Positions 18,057 to 28,455 of a stretch of 64,000 nucleotides of DNA are shown one piece after another. The notes beneath the pieces were generated by a model, which did no database searches, was not told where the DNA came from, and worked only from the letters and a program-made list of their open reading frames with translations. Position 1 is the stretch's first letter. Every line of letters begins with the position of its first letter. The stretch covers positions 3,418,766 through 3,482,765 of the forward strand of contig NZ_CP021425.1 in NCBI RefSeq assembly GCF_002162375.1, written 5' to 3'. The position numbers and the translations under genes are program-made. This stretch comes from Oleiphilus messinensis (lineage in GTDB: Bacteria; Pseudomonadota; Gammaproteobacteria; Pseudomonadales; Oleiphilaceae).

Positions 18057-19097
18057 ATGCGACATCTGTTCAACAGCCAATCCTGGACACCACTTAATCA
18101 ACGGCGTCTGGCTAATTTTCGAAAAAACAAACGAGGCCATTATTCACTCTGGATATTCCTTGTTTTGTTTTTCATCAGTTTGTTTGCTGAATTCATCGCC
18201 AACGACAAACCCATACTGGTTCGTTATGACGGTGATTTCTATTTCCCGATTTTCAATGTTTATCCGGAAACCACATTCGGCGGCGATTTCCCGACTGAAA
18301 CCGATTACCGGGATGAATACGCCGCTGAACTCATTAACGCTAACGGCTGGATGTTGTTCCCACTGATACCTTACAGCTACCAGACCATCAACTATAATTT
18401 ACCCGTACCAGCCCCTGCTCCCCCCTCAAGTGACAACTGGCTTGGCACCGATGATCAGGCGAGAGATGTAATGGCCCGATTGATTTACGGATTCCGTATT
18501 TCAGTTTTGTTCGGCCTTGCCTTGACAATCATCAGCTCGATTATCGGTATTATCGTGGGTGCCATACAGGGCTTCTACGGGGGTAAAGTCGATCTGCTCG
18601 GGCAACGCTTTATCGAGATATGGTCTGGTTTACCCGTTCTGTATCTGCTGATTATTTTATCGAGTTTTGTAAAACCCACTTTCTGGTGGTTGCTGGGAAT
18701 AATGCTGCTCTTCAGCTGGATGGGACTGGTAGATGTGGTGCGAGCAGAATTTTTAAGAGCCCGAAATTTCGAGTACGTCAGAGCGGCAAGAGCTCTGGGC
18801 AAGGGTAACTGGGGCATTATGTTCCAACACATGCTCCCAAACGCCATGGTTGCCACACTCACCTTTATGCCATTTATCCTCACAGGTTCTATCACGACGT
18901 TGACCTCTCTGGATTTCCTTGGCTTCGGCCTTGAGCCGGGTTCACCGTCGCTGGGCGAGCTTATCTCCCAGGGTAAAACCAACCTGCACGCAACCTGGCT
19001 CGGCCTATCTGCGTTTGTTGTATTATCTGTGATGTTAACGTTACTGGTCTTTATTGGAGAAGCGGTAAGAGATGCCTTTGACCCACGAAAATCATAA
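18057..19097 (+). CDS. yejE: Peptide ABC transporter permease YejE
   Basis: 346 residues, second permease half. A TM helix at 30-50 is followed by a long periplasmic region (FPIFNVYPETTFGGDFPTET) typical of YejE, then the transporter core with coupling loop YVRAARALGKGNWGIMFQHM. GGAGGGTTAAGA immediately precedes the ATG. It overlaps yejF by 26 bp, so the two are translationally coupled. Confidence 0.93.
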   Translation: MRHLFNSQSWTPLNQRRLANFRKNKRGHYSLWIFLVLFFISLFAEFIANDKPILVRYDGDFYFPIFNVYPETTFGGDFPTETDYRDEYAAELINANGWMLFPLIPYSYQTINYNLPVPAPAPPSSDNWLGTDDQARDVMARLIYGFRISVLFGLALTIISSIIGIIVGAIQGFYGGKVDLLGQRFIEIWSGLPVLYLLIILSSFVKPTFWWLLGIMLLFSWMGLVDVVRAEFLRARNFEYVRAARALGKGNWGIMFQHMLPNAMVATLTFMPFILTGSITTLTSLDFLGFGLEPGSPSLGELISQGKTNLHATWLGLSAFVVLSVMLTLLVFIGEAVRDAFDPRKS

Positions 19098-20736
19098 TCA
19101 TGCGGGTATGTTGACGGTTGACGATCTTGCAGTAAATTTCGGCAGCGGGGAACGAACAGTCAATGCAGTAAAGTCGATTTCATTTTCCGTTGGAAAGGGT
19201 GAAACACTCGCGCTGGTTGGCGAAAGCGGTTCCGGCAAGTCCGTTACAGCGCTTTCCATCCTGCGTTTGCTACCTGAAGGCAAAGCCAACCACCCCCGGG
19301 GCACGATTAAGTTCAATGGCGAAAACCTGCTCAACCTCGATGAAAAGGCAATGCGACGCATTCGTGGCAATAAAATCAGCATGATTTTTCAGGAGCCCAT
19401 GACGTCGCTTAATCCATTGCACACCATCGAAAGACAGATCAGCGAAGTTTTGCTCTTGCACAAAGGCCTGAGTGGCCCCAAAGCTCGAAAAAGGTGTATC
19501 GAATTGCTTTCACTGGTCGGCATTCCTGCACCGGAAACACGTCTTTCGGCGTACCCCCACCAACTTTCGGGCGGTCAAAAACAACGGGTCATGATCGCCA
19601 TGGCCCTGGCGAACGAACCCGACCTGCTAATCGCCGACGAACCCACCACCGCGCTTGATGTAACCGTACAAAAACAAGTGCTCGACTTGCTCAATTCGCT
19701 CCAGACCCGGCTCGGTATGGGTATTTTGTTGATTACCCATGACCTGAATATCGTTAGACAATACGCCGATCATGTCGTCGTCATGAAGCAGGGTGAAGCC
19801 GTTGAGCATGGCCCCTGTGAAGCACTTTTCGAGGCACCTGAAGACCCCTACACCCGGGCACTGCTGGCCGCCGAACCGGAAGGTATGGCAGATGAGCTAC
19901 CTGACTCAGCGGAGACGCTGTTAAAAACCGAAGATCTCACGATTCGTTTCCCGACCCGGAAAAATTTCTTCGGCAAAGCGGTGGAGTTCCTGACCGCAGC
20001 AGACCGGGTGTCTTTATCCCTGCGCAAGGGGGAAACGCTAGGTATTGTGGGTGAAAGCGGCAGCGGCAAAACCACGCTCGGCCTGGCGATTATGAAATTA
20101 CTTGGACATCAGGGAGAGATCTATTTCAAGGGCGACCCGGTCCACAAACTGAGCCAGGAAGCTTTCCGTCCCTACCGCAGATCATTGCAAATCGTGTTTC
20201 AGGATCCGTTCGGCAGTCTCAGTCCACGCATGTCAGTGGGGCAAATCATTGAAGAAGGTCTGCTCATTCACAAAATTGGCACCGCCGAGAGCCGTAAAGA
20301 GATGGTAAACAATGCGCTACGGGATGTGCAATTGAGTCCTGAGCTTAGAGATCGCTATCCCCATGAATTTTCCGGGGGCCAGCGACAACGCATTTCGATT
20401 GCCAGAGCACTGGTACTGAAACCTGAGCTGATTATTCTGGATGAGCCGACGTCAGCACTGGATCGGACCGTGCAAAAACAGGTCGTGGAACTGTTGAAGA
20501 CTATTCAGAAAAAATACAACATCAGTTATATATTCATCAGCCATGACCTTGCCGTGGTCAAAGCGATCAGTCATCAGGTGATGGTAATGAACCATGGAAC
20601 CGTTGTCGAACATGGCCCCTGTAAAGCGATCTTTTCCGAACCTCAACACGCCTATACGCAAGAGTTACTCAAAGCGGCGTTTTACAATACCGCGCCGATA
20701 CAGCACCGGGTCGACACGCCACCGACATACAGTTGA
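19072..20736 (+). CDS. yejF: Peptide ABC transporter ATP-binding protein YejF (two ATPase domains)
   Basis: 554 residues with two complete ATPase domains. Domain 1 has Walker A GESGSGKS, signature LSGGQKQR and Walker B LLIADEPT; domain 2 has [16 protein letters not shown] and LIILDEPT. One protein therefore supplies both ATPase halves for YejBE. The N-terminal 12 residues overlap yejE; an ATG at 19108 (MLTVDDL) is an alternative start that would avoid the overlap. Last gene of the importer operon. Confidence 0.95.
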   Translation: MPLTHENHNHAGMLTVDDLAVNFGSGERTVNAVKSISFSVGKGETLALVGESGSGKSVTALSILRLLPEGKANHPRGTIKFNGENLLNLDEKAMRRIRGNKISMIFQEPMTSLNPLHTIERQISEVLLLHKGLSGPKARKRCIELLSLVGIPAPETRLSAYPHQLSGGQKQRVMIAMALANEPDLLIADEPTTALDVTVQKQVLDLLNSLQTRLGMGILLITHDLNIVRQYADHVVVMKQGEAVEHGPCEALFEAPEDPYTRALLAAEPEGMADELPDSAETLLKTEDLTIRFPTRKNFFGKAVEFLTAADRVSLSLRKGETLGIVGESGSGKTTLGLAIMKLLGHQGEIYFKGDPVHKLSQEAFRPYRRSLQIVFQDPFGSLSPRMSVGQIIEEGLLIHKIGTAESRKEMVNNALRDVQLSPELRDRYPHEFSGGQRQRISIARALVLKPELIILDEPTSALDRTVQKQVVELLKTIQKKYNISYIFISHDLAVVKAISHQVMVMNHGTVVEHGPCKAIFSEPQHAYTQELLKAAFYNTAPIQHRVDTPPTYS

Positions 20737-20753
20737 AACAAAGGGTTTATAAA

Positions 20754-20770
20754 TTGACACTTTTTGTCAA
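20754..20770. promoter_or_regulatory. Palindrome upstream of fabI
   Basis: TTGACA and TGTCAA form a perfect 6-bp inverted repeat around a 5-bp centre, about 95 bp before fabI. It could be an operator, and the TTGACA could also be a -35 element, but no good -10 lies at the right distance. Confidence 0.3.
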
Positions 20771-20863
20771 AACAAGGGTACTTGAGTCCGTTAATATGAA
20801 ACGTCAACAAACCTTAATGTTGCAAGCACCCACTTTATCGAAATTACAGGATTAAAATAACTT

Positions 20864-21655
20864 ATGGGATTTTTAGCTGGAAAAAAAGCACTGGTTGTTG
20901 GTGTCGCAAGCAAGCTCTCTATCGCTAAAGGTATCGCGGACGCCTTCTATCGGGAAGGCGCTGAAATTGCCCTGACCTATCAGAATGAAAAACTGCAAAA
21001 ACGCGTCGAAGGCTTCGCCCAAGAATACAACAGTGACCTGGTGTTCCCCTGCGATGTCAGTCAGGATACGGAAATTGAAGCCATGTTTTCCGCATTGGCA
21101 GAAAAGTGGGATGGTATCGATATTCTCGTTCACTCCGTTGGCTTTGCACCGGCTGAAGAACTGGATGGCAACTACGTGGATATCACATCCAGAGAAGGTT
21201 TCAGAATTGCCCACGATATCAGCTCCTACAGTTTTGTGGCACTCGCAAAGGGTGCACGAGAACTTATGCGGGGACGCCAGGGCAGTCTGCTGACACTGTC
21301 TTATTTAGGTGCCCAACGCACACTACCGAACTACAATGTAATGGGGGTTGCCAAAGCCAGCCTGGAAGCCAACGTTCGTTACCTGGCAAACAGCCTGGGC
21401 CCGGAAGGCACGCGGGTAAATGCCATATCCGCCGGGCCAATTAGAACCCTGGCAGCATCTGGCATCAAAAGCTTTCGGAAAATGCTGGCAGAAAATGAAA
21501 AGCGAACGCCATTACGCCGGAATGTAACCATCGAAGAAGTTGGCAACAGCGCGGCGTTTCTTTGCTCTGATCTCGCAAGTGGCGTGACGGGCGAGATCAT
21601 GTACGTAGACGGTGGCTTCAATATAACCGCGATGGCAGACCTCTCGGAGGCTTAA
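20864..21655 (+). CDS. fabI: Enoyl-[acyl-carrier-protein] reductase (NADH), FabI
   Basis: 263 residues. This short-chain dehydrogenase carries out the last reduction in each cycle of fatty acid elongation. NAD-binding region [15 protein letters not shown] is the FabI variant of the glycine motif. Catalytic residues Y157 and K164 (YNVMGVAKA) and Y147 (SYLGA) fit the Y-x6-K arrangement; [14 protein letters not shown] is the substrate loop. Target of triclosan and isoniazid-like inhibitors in other species. It follows yejF by 127 bp, the same neighbour as in Pseudomonas. Confidence 0.97.
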   Translation: MGFLAGKKALVVGVASKLSIAKGIADAFYREGAEIALTYQNEKLQKRVEGFAQEYNSDLVFPCDVSQDTEIEAMFSALAEKWDGIDILVHSVGFAPAEELDGNYVDITSREGFRIAHDISSYSFVALAKGARELMRGRQGSLLTLSYLGAQRTLPNYNVMGVAKASLEANVRYLANSLGPEGTRVNAISAGPIRTLAASGIKSFRKMLAENEKRTPLRRNVTIEEVGNSAAFLCSDLASGVTGEIMYVDGGFNITAMADLSEA

Positions 21656-21841
21656 GCATTCTGATTCGGTTTAAAAATAGCAAGTCTCTCTAAAAGAGTA
21701 TATGCTTAGTAAGGGTTGGCCGGGGCATCTCAGTCGGCAAACCCCACCGGGAAGTCTCTGACAAGCACAGAGGCTTCTGGTGTGGCAGCCAGGTGTTTGA
21801 TCCTCGCCTGTCTCGTCGATTCAATCTTGTGGAGCAATCCC

Positions 21842-24800
21842 ATGACTCAGAATCCTAGGCCAGATTTGCACCAACTTTCGAATTCTCAACGCTTAGATCC
21901 TCAATACACGGATTCTCGACATACGGGAACTTCACATAGCCCGTTGCATACAACAAACTGCTTCAACAGTACCCCACCCTGCGACCGACTTACGCGCTAT
22001 TTTCTTATGCCGGATAACGAATACTTCAATACGATTCGTGGGGATTTCCAGTATTCGACCCCCAATGCCGTCGCCTCCCGGTATCCATTTGAATTAATCG
22101 ACTCTGAAGAAACCATCAACCACATTGAGAAACGGGCTCGATCAATTATCCATTCAGCATCATCCCGGCAAGAAGCTCGAAACGCGATTCATCCACCGGT
22201 GTCCAATTTGTTTGAAGCCTGGATCAGTGAATATTCGCTCGATACACAAGAAGGTATCATTCTGATGGGGCTGGCCGAGTGTTTCCTGCGCATTGACAAT
22301 ACCGACACCGCCTTTCTCGCACTGGAAGATGCCCTGCTGAGAGGGCAATGGGAAAAGCATATTGGTCGCTCACCCTCAACCTTTGTCAATTCGTCAACTT
22401 TTGCGTTTCTGCTGGGCAGTGAAACGCTGAATTCGCTGGAAAAAATATCCCGCCTCAGTTCATTTATTGATGGTCTGGTTCATAAATTTGGCGCTCCGGT
22501 TCTCGTCAGCGCAGTCCGGAAATGTATTGAAAAGCTTGGTGATCATTTTGTTTGCGCAGATACCATCGAAAATGCAGTCGAAAAGAGCCAGAATGCAATC
22601 GAACTCGGGTACAGTCAATCCTTCGATATGCTGGGCGAAGCCGCATTAACCTTTGCGGATGCTGATCGATACTTTGAGTCTTACTTGCATGCAATCGATG
22701 TCCTGCGCGAAACCAAAAATACATCATTCACAGCAATACCTGGAATTTCCATAAAGCTTAGCGCGCTCGACCCCCGATATGAAATTAGACACTGGCCCGA
22801 GTGCCATAAACGCCTCTATCCACGATTACGTGCACTGTGCGAAAAAGCCAGTGAAGCGGAGATCCCCATTACGCTTGATGCAGAAGAATCTCACCGTTTG
22901 GAGATGCAACTGTTGCTCATGAGTCAACTCATGGGTGACATTCCGTTCAAATCCAATTATGAGATGGGTATTGCGATCCAGGCGTATCAAAAAAGAGCGA
23001 TACCTGCGATCGACTACCTGATTCGAAGTGCTGAAAAATTCGGTCGTACGCTCCATATTCGCCTGGTCAAAGGCGCTTATTGGGATACCGAAATAAAGTC
23101 AGCACAACAGAATGGCTTGGCGCACTACCCGGTTTTCATTAATAAGCGCAATACCGATTTAAACTATCTGCTCTGCGCGAAAAAACTGTTAGCGCACCAT
23201 GATCTCATTTACCCTCAATTCGCGACTCACAATCCGGTTTCAATCGCTGCGGTTCTGGAGTATAGCCAGGCAATACCCGAGCAAATGCCGACAAGTCGCC
23301 GTTTTGAATTTCAGAAATTGTACGGCATGGGTGATCTGTTTATGCAATACCTCAAAACAGAAACCCCCTATACTGTCAGGGCCTATACACCCGTCGGTCG
23401 CTATCGTGAGCTACTGCCCTATTTAGTGCGTCGGCTACTGGAGAATGGTGTCAACTCTTCAATTCTAGGGGCTTTTCATCGCGGCACGATAAATTCCCAG
23501 ACCAGTTCCAGCTCCCCGGTAACGGTACGGCACCCATTAGTTCTCGCGCAGCCAAAAAAGGTTTTAGACAACCCCGCTGATCTGTACAAACCGTACAGGA
23601 AAAATTCTCCGGGTGTTAACCTGAGCTGTCTCGCGACACTGAACCAGGCCTATGAAGCACTGAATCAAACCGCACACCATGCCACAACCTTCCAGCGACC
23701 GGGGCTTATGGCAACCTCCATCCTGAATGGGGAAGATTGCCACGGGCCATCTTCGCACGTTAAATACAGTCCGATAGACTCATCACTCAAGCTTGGGACA
23801 TGTGGGACTGCCGACGTCGAGATTGTCGAAACAGCCCTGTCAAATGCACATAATGCCTATGAGGATATACGCAGCAGCAAACTGTCTACCCGGTGTAATT
23901 TATTGTCCGTTTTTGCTGAAGCACTGCACCAGCACCGAGAAGAGCTTAGCCATCTTGCTGCGCTGGAAACCGGTAAATGTATATTCGACAGTTTAAATGA
24001 AATCCGTGAAGCAATCGACTTTTGCTACTACTATGGTCAAAGCGCAGCAAATGTACTGGTCACCCACCCCCTTCCACATACCGCAGGAGAACAAAACAAA
24101 CTCGGCTTTCGGGGTAAAGGCGTTGTGTTATGTATCAGTCCCTGGAATTTTCCAATCGCCATATTTATCGGCCAAATCATCGCGGCGCTAGTTTCTGGTA
24201 ATGCAGTTATTGCAAAACCGGCAAGCAACGCGGTTTTTCTGGCCCACAGAATCATCAAAATCCTTCAGGGGGCTGGCTTGCCGGATCACTGGGTTCAGCT
24301 CGTTCTCGCACCGGGAAACACTATATTTGATACGGTGATCCCCTCTCCACAGATTTCAGGTGTCGCATTTACCGGCAGCTTTGACGTCGCACGGGAAATT
24401 AATATTGCGCTTGCTACCCGCCGTGACAGCCTGGTGCCACTGATCGCCGAAACGGGCGGTTTGAATGCCATGATGGTAGACAGCAGCGCCCTTCCGGAAC
24501 AAGTCATACAGGATACGCTGCATTCCGCGTTCAACTGCGCAGGACAACGCTGTTCTGCGCTGCGCATTCTGCTCGTACCACAACAACAACTCAAACTCTA
24601 TGAAACAACGTTAATCCGGGCGATGGATACCCTCAGGGTTGATTCACCGTTACTCACGGAGACCGACATTGGCCCCGTGATCGATCGCGACGCCTTTACC
24701 TCGATACAACGCTATATCCGCCATGAAATGTCCACTTATAACGTACATCAGGTTGAACTTCAAAAGCATTCCCCCAACGGCCACTATATCGCGCCAACGC

Positions 24801-25186
24801 TGATGATGTGCCCTGACCTGAAAGAAATTCACAAAGAGGTATTTGGACCCGTGCTGCATCTCGTACCCTATGATGAATCCAAACCGGAGCCAACCATCGC
24901 AACGCTGAATAAAAAGGGGTTCAGTTTAACGTTCGGCATTCACAGCCGGATAAAAAGTCGGATACGAAGTGTTATCGAGCAAATTAACGCGGGTAACATC
25001 TATGTAAATCGCAATATTGTTGGCGCTGTAGTTGGCAGCCAACCTTTCGGCGGGTTCGGTAAATCAGGTACGGGGACGAAGGCTGGAGGACCACATTATC
25101 TTCTGCACTTTGTTAATGAAATCGCGGAATCGGTCAATATCAATGCCTCCGGCGGAGATCCAGGCCTGTTCAACCAGTACGAGTAA
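21842..25186 (+). CDS. putA: Bifunctional proline dehydrogenase / P5C dehydrogenase (PutA)
   Basis: 1114 residues. It oxidises proline to glutamate in two steps. The FAD-dependent proline dehydrogenase barrel spans roughly residues 130-560 (SIKLSALDPRYE, LDAEESHRLEMQLLL, RLVKGAYWDTEIK, YGMGDLFMQYL). The aldehyde dehydrogenase spans roughly 630-1100 (SPWNFPIAIFIGQ, AETGGLNAMMVDSS with catalytic Glu, FNCAGQRCSALR with catalytic Cys, GGFGKSGTGTKAGGPHYL). There is no ribbon-helix-helix DNA-binding domain, so it should not autoregulate as E. coli PutA does. ATG 21842 is preferred for its GGAG; the frame is open back to 21716, and 22007 (MPDNEYF) is another candidate. Confidence 0.92.
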   Translation: MTQNPRPDLHQLSNSQRLDPQYTDSRHTGTSHSPLHTTNCFNSTPPCDRLTRYFLMPDNEYFNTIRGDFQYSTPNAVASRYPFELIDSEETINHIEKRARSIIHSASSRQEARNAIHPPVSNLFEAWISEYSLDTQEGIILMGLAECFLRIDNTDTAFLALEDALLRGQWEKHIGRSPSTFVNSSTFAFLLGSETLNSLEKISRLSSFIDGLVHKFGAPVLVSAVRKCIEKLGDHFVCADTIENAVEKSQNAIELGYSQSFDMLGEAALTFADADRYFESYLHAIDVLRETKNTSFTAIPGISIKLSALDPRYEIRHWPECHKRLYPRLRALCEKASEAEIPITLDAEESHRLEMQLLLMSQLMGDIPFKSNYEMGIAIQAYQKRAIPAIDYLIRSAEKFGRTLHIRLVKGAYWDTEIKSAQQNGLAHYPVFINKRNTDLNYLLCAKKLLAHHDLIYPQFATHNPVSIAAVLEYSQAIPEQMPTSRRFEFQKLYGMGDLFMQYLKTETPYTVRAYTPVGRYRELLPYLVRRLLENGVNSSILGAFHRGTINSQTSSSSPVTVRHPLVLAQPKKVLDNPADLYKPYRKNSPGVNLSCLATLNQAYEALNQTAHHATTFQRPGLMATSILNGEDCHGPSSHVKYSPIDSSLKLGTCGTADVEIVETALSNAHNAYEDIRSSKLSTRCNLLSVFAEALHQHREELSHLAALETGKCIFDSLNEIREAIDFCYYYGQSAANVLVTHPLPHTAGEQNKLGFRGKGVVLCISPWNFPIAIFIGQIIAALVSGNAVIAKPASNAVFLAHRIIKILQGAGLPDHWVQLVLAPGNTIFDTVIPSPQISGVAFTGSFDVAREINIALATRRDSLVPLIAETGGLNAMMVDSSALPEQVIQDTLHSAFNCAGQRCSALRILLVPQQQLKLYETTLIRAMDTLRVDSPLLTETDIGPVIDRDAFTSIQRYIRHEMSTYNVHQVELQKHSPNGHYIAPTLMMCPDLKEIHKEVFGPVLHLVPYDESKPEPTIATLNKKGFSLTFGIHSRIKSRIRSVIEQINAGNIYVNRNIVGAVVGSQPFGGFGKSGTGTKAGGPHYLLHFVNEIAESVNINASGGDPGLFNQYE

Positions 25187-25628
25187 CACGAACGACCTGA
25201 TTCAGGAAAGCACTATCCTGCGCTGTGCTCTGCAAGCCGTTAAAGACACCCAAATCAATATCATTACCGTAGAAGACCTGTGGAATAAGAGATAGAAGAT
25301 ATTTTGCAAATCCAGGTAAATCGACAAACTGGATACAACTTCACACGGGAAAAAAACATCGACTGCAGAGGGGATCAACGACAGTATTGGCTGCATTTCA
25401 GCTTGCCCACCCCACTCTCTATAAGACTTTAGTATAACAAAAGACGGCTTTTTCCGAAATTTGATTGTATTACCTAATTTTTTCATAGGTAATTGATCTC
25501 ATGGAAAAACAAAGGCTTAAAGCGGCTTGAAATGCATGCATTTAATGGACGGGATTACGCTCCAGCTTGAGAATGATGCTCACAGAAAAACCGTTTTCTT
25601 GCGTTAGAGTAGTAGAGAGGAAAACATA
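25187..25628. other. Noncoding spacer after putA
   Basis: No supported gene. It contains a perfect 14-bp palindrome (25530-25543) and an A/T-rich stretch at 25430-25500 that may hold the promoter for the following pair of genes. GAGAGG just before 25629 is the ribosome binding site of the next gene. Confidence 0.5.
25530..25543. promoter_or_regulatory. Perfect 14-bp palindrome AAATGCATGCATTT
   Basis: A fully symmetric site about 86 bp before the start codon of the methyltransferase-like gene. Possible operator; no known regulator is assigned. Confidence 0.3.
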
Positions 25629-26507
25629 ATGTATACCGAGCTGGCATATGTCGGCACCCTGGCCGAAAAAGGCGGCCCCGAACAGGTTGATTATCCTGCA
25701 TTGGATGCTGCCACTCAGAATTTGTTCGAGCTGAAAAGTCGTGAAAATTATAGCCATGTGGATGACCTTATTCGTGATGCGTTTGGTACGTCTGAACTCG
25801 ACACCACAATCCATAAACTGTTAAGAGAAAAAAGTAATCAGCACCAACGCAATATTGATATTGTCGATCGAGTTTGTGGACACAAGGCCTTCGATGATCT
25901 CGAAAACAATCGTTGGGACAGTTACTTTTTCTCCCAGCCTGTCGTTCGTTCACTTCGCAATCGAACCGGCTTTTTAAAAGCTCAGCTGGAACGGAAATCA
26001 CGTACGACACCATTTGAAAAAGCCTTGGCTTACGCTTGTGGGACTACACCAGAGTTATACGCCTTCCTGCGCCATAATCCAGATAACTTGTTGCTCATTG
26101 AATGCACAGAGCGAAACAGAAACGCGCTACTTCGGGCGAAGAACCGCTGTTCTCACCTTTCTGACCGACTGACATTTTCCCGCTCACACGTCCACAGAAT
26201 TCGTTCAGGTGAAAATTACAGCTTTATCTGGTCTACGTCTTTGTTCGATCAAGGGGATGATTTAACCTGCAGCAAAGAGTTAAAAAGGCTGATTAATCGA
26301 TGCTCTCCAGGGGGTGAAATACTGATTAGCTGTTTCGCTGAAACCAATCCGAGCCGGGCCATGATGTCTGTTTTTGGCTGGCATGCCGCTCACCGCTCCC
26401 AGGATCAATTGCTCTCTATCGCTCAGAATGCGGGGGCTGAACGCAACCAGATTTCCATCGAGCGCGATGCGGAAGACTCACTCTATTACCTGCATATTTA
26501 TCGGTAG
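25629..26507 (+). CDS. Methyltransferase-like protein (EF/3-OH-PAME biosynthesis type)
   Basis: 292 residues. The C-terminal half matches a class of SAM methyltransferases found with 3-hydroxypalmitate methyl ester-type biosynthesis genes: a motif I region YACGTTPELYAFL, an acidic second strand LLLIECTERNRNALLRAK, YSFIWSTSLFDQ, then CSPGGEILISCFAETNPSRAMM and a C-terminal strand. Motif I is poor (usually xxCGxGPAxE), so SAM binding is not certain. The N-terminal 110 residues are helical and unassigned. It is followed 39 bp later by a membrane glycosyltransferase-like gene on the same strand. Confidence 0.65.
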   Translation: MYTELAYVGTLAEKGGPEQVDYPALDAATQNLFELKSRENYSHVDDLIRDAFGTSELDTTIHKLLREKSNQHQRNIDIVDRVCGHKAFDDLENNRWDSYFFSQPVVRSLRNRTGFLKAQLERKSRTTPFEKALAYACGTTPELYAFLRHNPDNLLLIECTERNRNALLRAKNRCSHLSDRLTFSRSHVHRIRSGENYSFIWSTSLFDQGDDLTCSKELKRLINRCSPGGEILISCFAETNPSRAMMSVFGWHAAHRSQDQLLSIAQNAGAERNQISIERDAEDSLYYLHIYR

Positions 26508-26546
26508 CCATGACAAGTTACAGCCTGCTGTCTATAGTCTAGTGCT

Positions 26547-28454
26547 ATGACAATACATACTTTTAATAACGTTGACAGCATAAGTAAAACCCAGTGGCTA
26601 CTCGTGATCGCGCTTTTTCTGACCGCGATCATCTACATACCCGGAATCCAGGGGCCGAGCCTGCTAGATGACCACGTTAATCTGGTCATTAACGACAAGC
26701 TCCACATACAAGATCTCGGCATCGAATCATTATATGGTGCCGCAACTTCAATTCCGGGCCCCTATCATGACTACAGTCCGCTGTTAAATCGCCCAATAAG
26801 TTACCTTTCGTTTGCCTTGCAGTTTTATTTTTCGGACGACCCGAAGAGCGCCTTTAAAACCGCAAACATTATCATACACCTGCTCTGTGGGATCGCCGTA
26901 TTTTTTCTCACTAAAATTCTGATGGCCGTTTTGCGATCAACAGGTAGTCATACACCCTCAGAACAATGTCAAGGGTCGGAAACCGGAGCAATCGAGTGGA
27001 TTCCACTCCTGGTGACAGTGATCTGGCTATTACATCCCTTAATGGTCAGTACCGTTTTATACAATGTACAGCGCATGACGCAACTGAGCACCCTGTTCTC
27101 CCTTGTTGCGCTTTCTCTATTTGTTATTACCCGTAAAACGCTCAGTCGCTCCTCTATATCCGAAGTCTCGAGTTTAACGATAATCGCGGGTTTCTGTTCA
27201 GTACTGTTTTTCACTGCTCTAGCGTTCTTGTCAAAACAGAACGGCATTCTCACATTGCTACTTTGCCTGGTAATCGAAGCATGCTTTTTCCGCTTCAAGT
27301 TCCATCCGGCATGTAATCGAGGCATTTTGTTAAGTTATCGGCTGGCTGCGGCAATGCTGATACTGTCTTGGCTCTCGATGTTGATTTATTTCTATTTTAA
27401 AGGGAACCCGAACCTTTCGCAGGTACGGGAGTTTACCCTGGATCAACGCTTGCTCACTGAGGCGCGCGTGCTTTGGGAATATCTCTACTGGTTTATCTAT
27501 CCCATACCGGCTAATTTACATTTTCTCCACGACAACTACCCGGTCAGTCAAAGTCTTTTTGCCCCTGTAACAACGTTAATCAGTGTGGCTGGATGGATAA
27601 CACTTCTCGGTATCGCACTGCTGTGTTTGTGGCTCAATCGATTGCCCCTGCTGTCTTTCGGCATTCTCTGGTATCTCGTTGCCCACTCGATGGAATCTAC
27701 GACGATTCCGTTGGAACTCGTGTTTGAACATCGAAACTATTTGCCCTATGTAGGCCCACTTTTCAGCCTCATTGCCGCACTCGTCCCGACCATTGAACAA
27801 GCGGCTTTAAGACCGCTACTAAAGGGCTTGATCCTCTGCAGTGTGATTTTGATCCCGGCGTTACTTACGCTTGAAAGGGTGAGCTACTGGAGTAGCGAAG
27901 AGAAACTGATAGACCACTGGGTCGAGGTTAACCCTCAATCCCCCAGAGTGTGGGCCAAGGTAGCGAATTTTTATTTCCAGGCAGGTCAACCGGATGCGTC
28001 ATTCAAAGCACTTACTGTCGCAGAGTCCCTGAATCCGGTTGAGACCGGTTATGTCATGGCACAAATGTCACTGGCTTGTGCCTACCCACAACGTTATAAC
28101 GTTGATACTGTCAGACAGCTGAGGGAGCGTATCCTGAGCAGCCTGCAACAACCACCGACAACATCTTATACCAGCAACCAACTCGCAATCATGATCCAGA
28201 TTTGCGAGAACCCGAAACAAATGAAGTTTCTTAAACCGATTTTCCAGATGGGGCTCAACAGTCCAAAACGGGTTATGGTCAATACCAGTAACTACGGCTT
28301 GGCGGTAATCGCAGCGGAAGCAGGGAACTTAAGGGAAGCAAGAGAGCATTTAAATGCGGTGCTCAAAAATCATCCGGAGCACGAGGCGGCACAAGCGCTT
28401 TTGAAAGAAGTGGATCGCGCTGAAGCCGCAGATCCACTCAGAATTGTTTTTTAA
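26547..28454 (+). CDS. Multi-pass membrane protein with C-terminal TPR, GT-C glycosyltransferase-like
   Basis: 635 residues. About ten membrane helices fill residues 15-455, followed by a soluble helical tail (about 460-630) containing TPR-like repeats (ARVWAKVANFYFQAGQPDASFKAL-type spacing and NLREAREHLNAVLKNHPEHEAAQ-type helices). An acidic pair in the first periplasmic loop (SLLDDHVNL) and the HPL and FEHRNYLP motifs resemble the GT-C family related to TMTC mannosyltransferases and PilF-linked membrane proteins. It would use a lipid-linked sugar to modify a protein or polymer, but the substrate is unknown. Confidence 0.6.
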   Translation: MTIHTFNNVDSISKTQWLLVIALFLTAIIYIPGIQGPSLLDDHVNLVINDKLHIQDLGIESLYGAATSIPGPYHDYSPLLNRPISYLSFALQFYFSDDPKSAFKTANIIIHLLCGIAVFFLTKILMAVLRSTGSHTPSEQCQGSETGAIEWIPLLVTVIWLLHPLMVSTVLYNVQRMTQLSTLFSLVALSLFVITRKTLSRSSISEVSSLTIIAGFCSVLFFTALAFLSKQNGILTLLLCLVIEACFFRFKFHPACNRGILLSYRLAAAMLILSWLSMLIYFYFKGNPNLSQVREFTLDQRLLTEARVLWEYLYWFIYPIPANLHFLHDNYPVSQSLFAPVTTLISVAGWITLLGIALLCLWLNRLPLLSFGILWYLVAHSMESTTIPLELVFEHRNYLPYVGPLFSLIAALVPTIEQAALRPLLKGLILCSVILIPALLTLERVSYWSSEEKLIDHWVEVNPQSPRVWAKVANFYFQAGQPDASFKALTVAESLNPVETGYVMAQMSLACAYPQRYNVDTVRQLRERILSSLQQPPTTSYTSNQLAIMIQICENPKQMKFLKPIFQMGLNSPKRVMVNTSNYGLAVIAAEAGNLREAREHLNAVLKNHPEHEAAQALLKEVDRAEAADPLRIVF

Positions 28455-28455
28455 A

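Noticed and set aside
25032-25295. Separate gene after putA (87 residues, plus strand)
   Set aside because: Most of it overlaps putA in another frame; only the last 30 codons lie outside and no ribosome binding site or family resemblance is visible.
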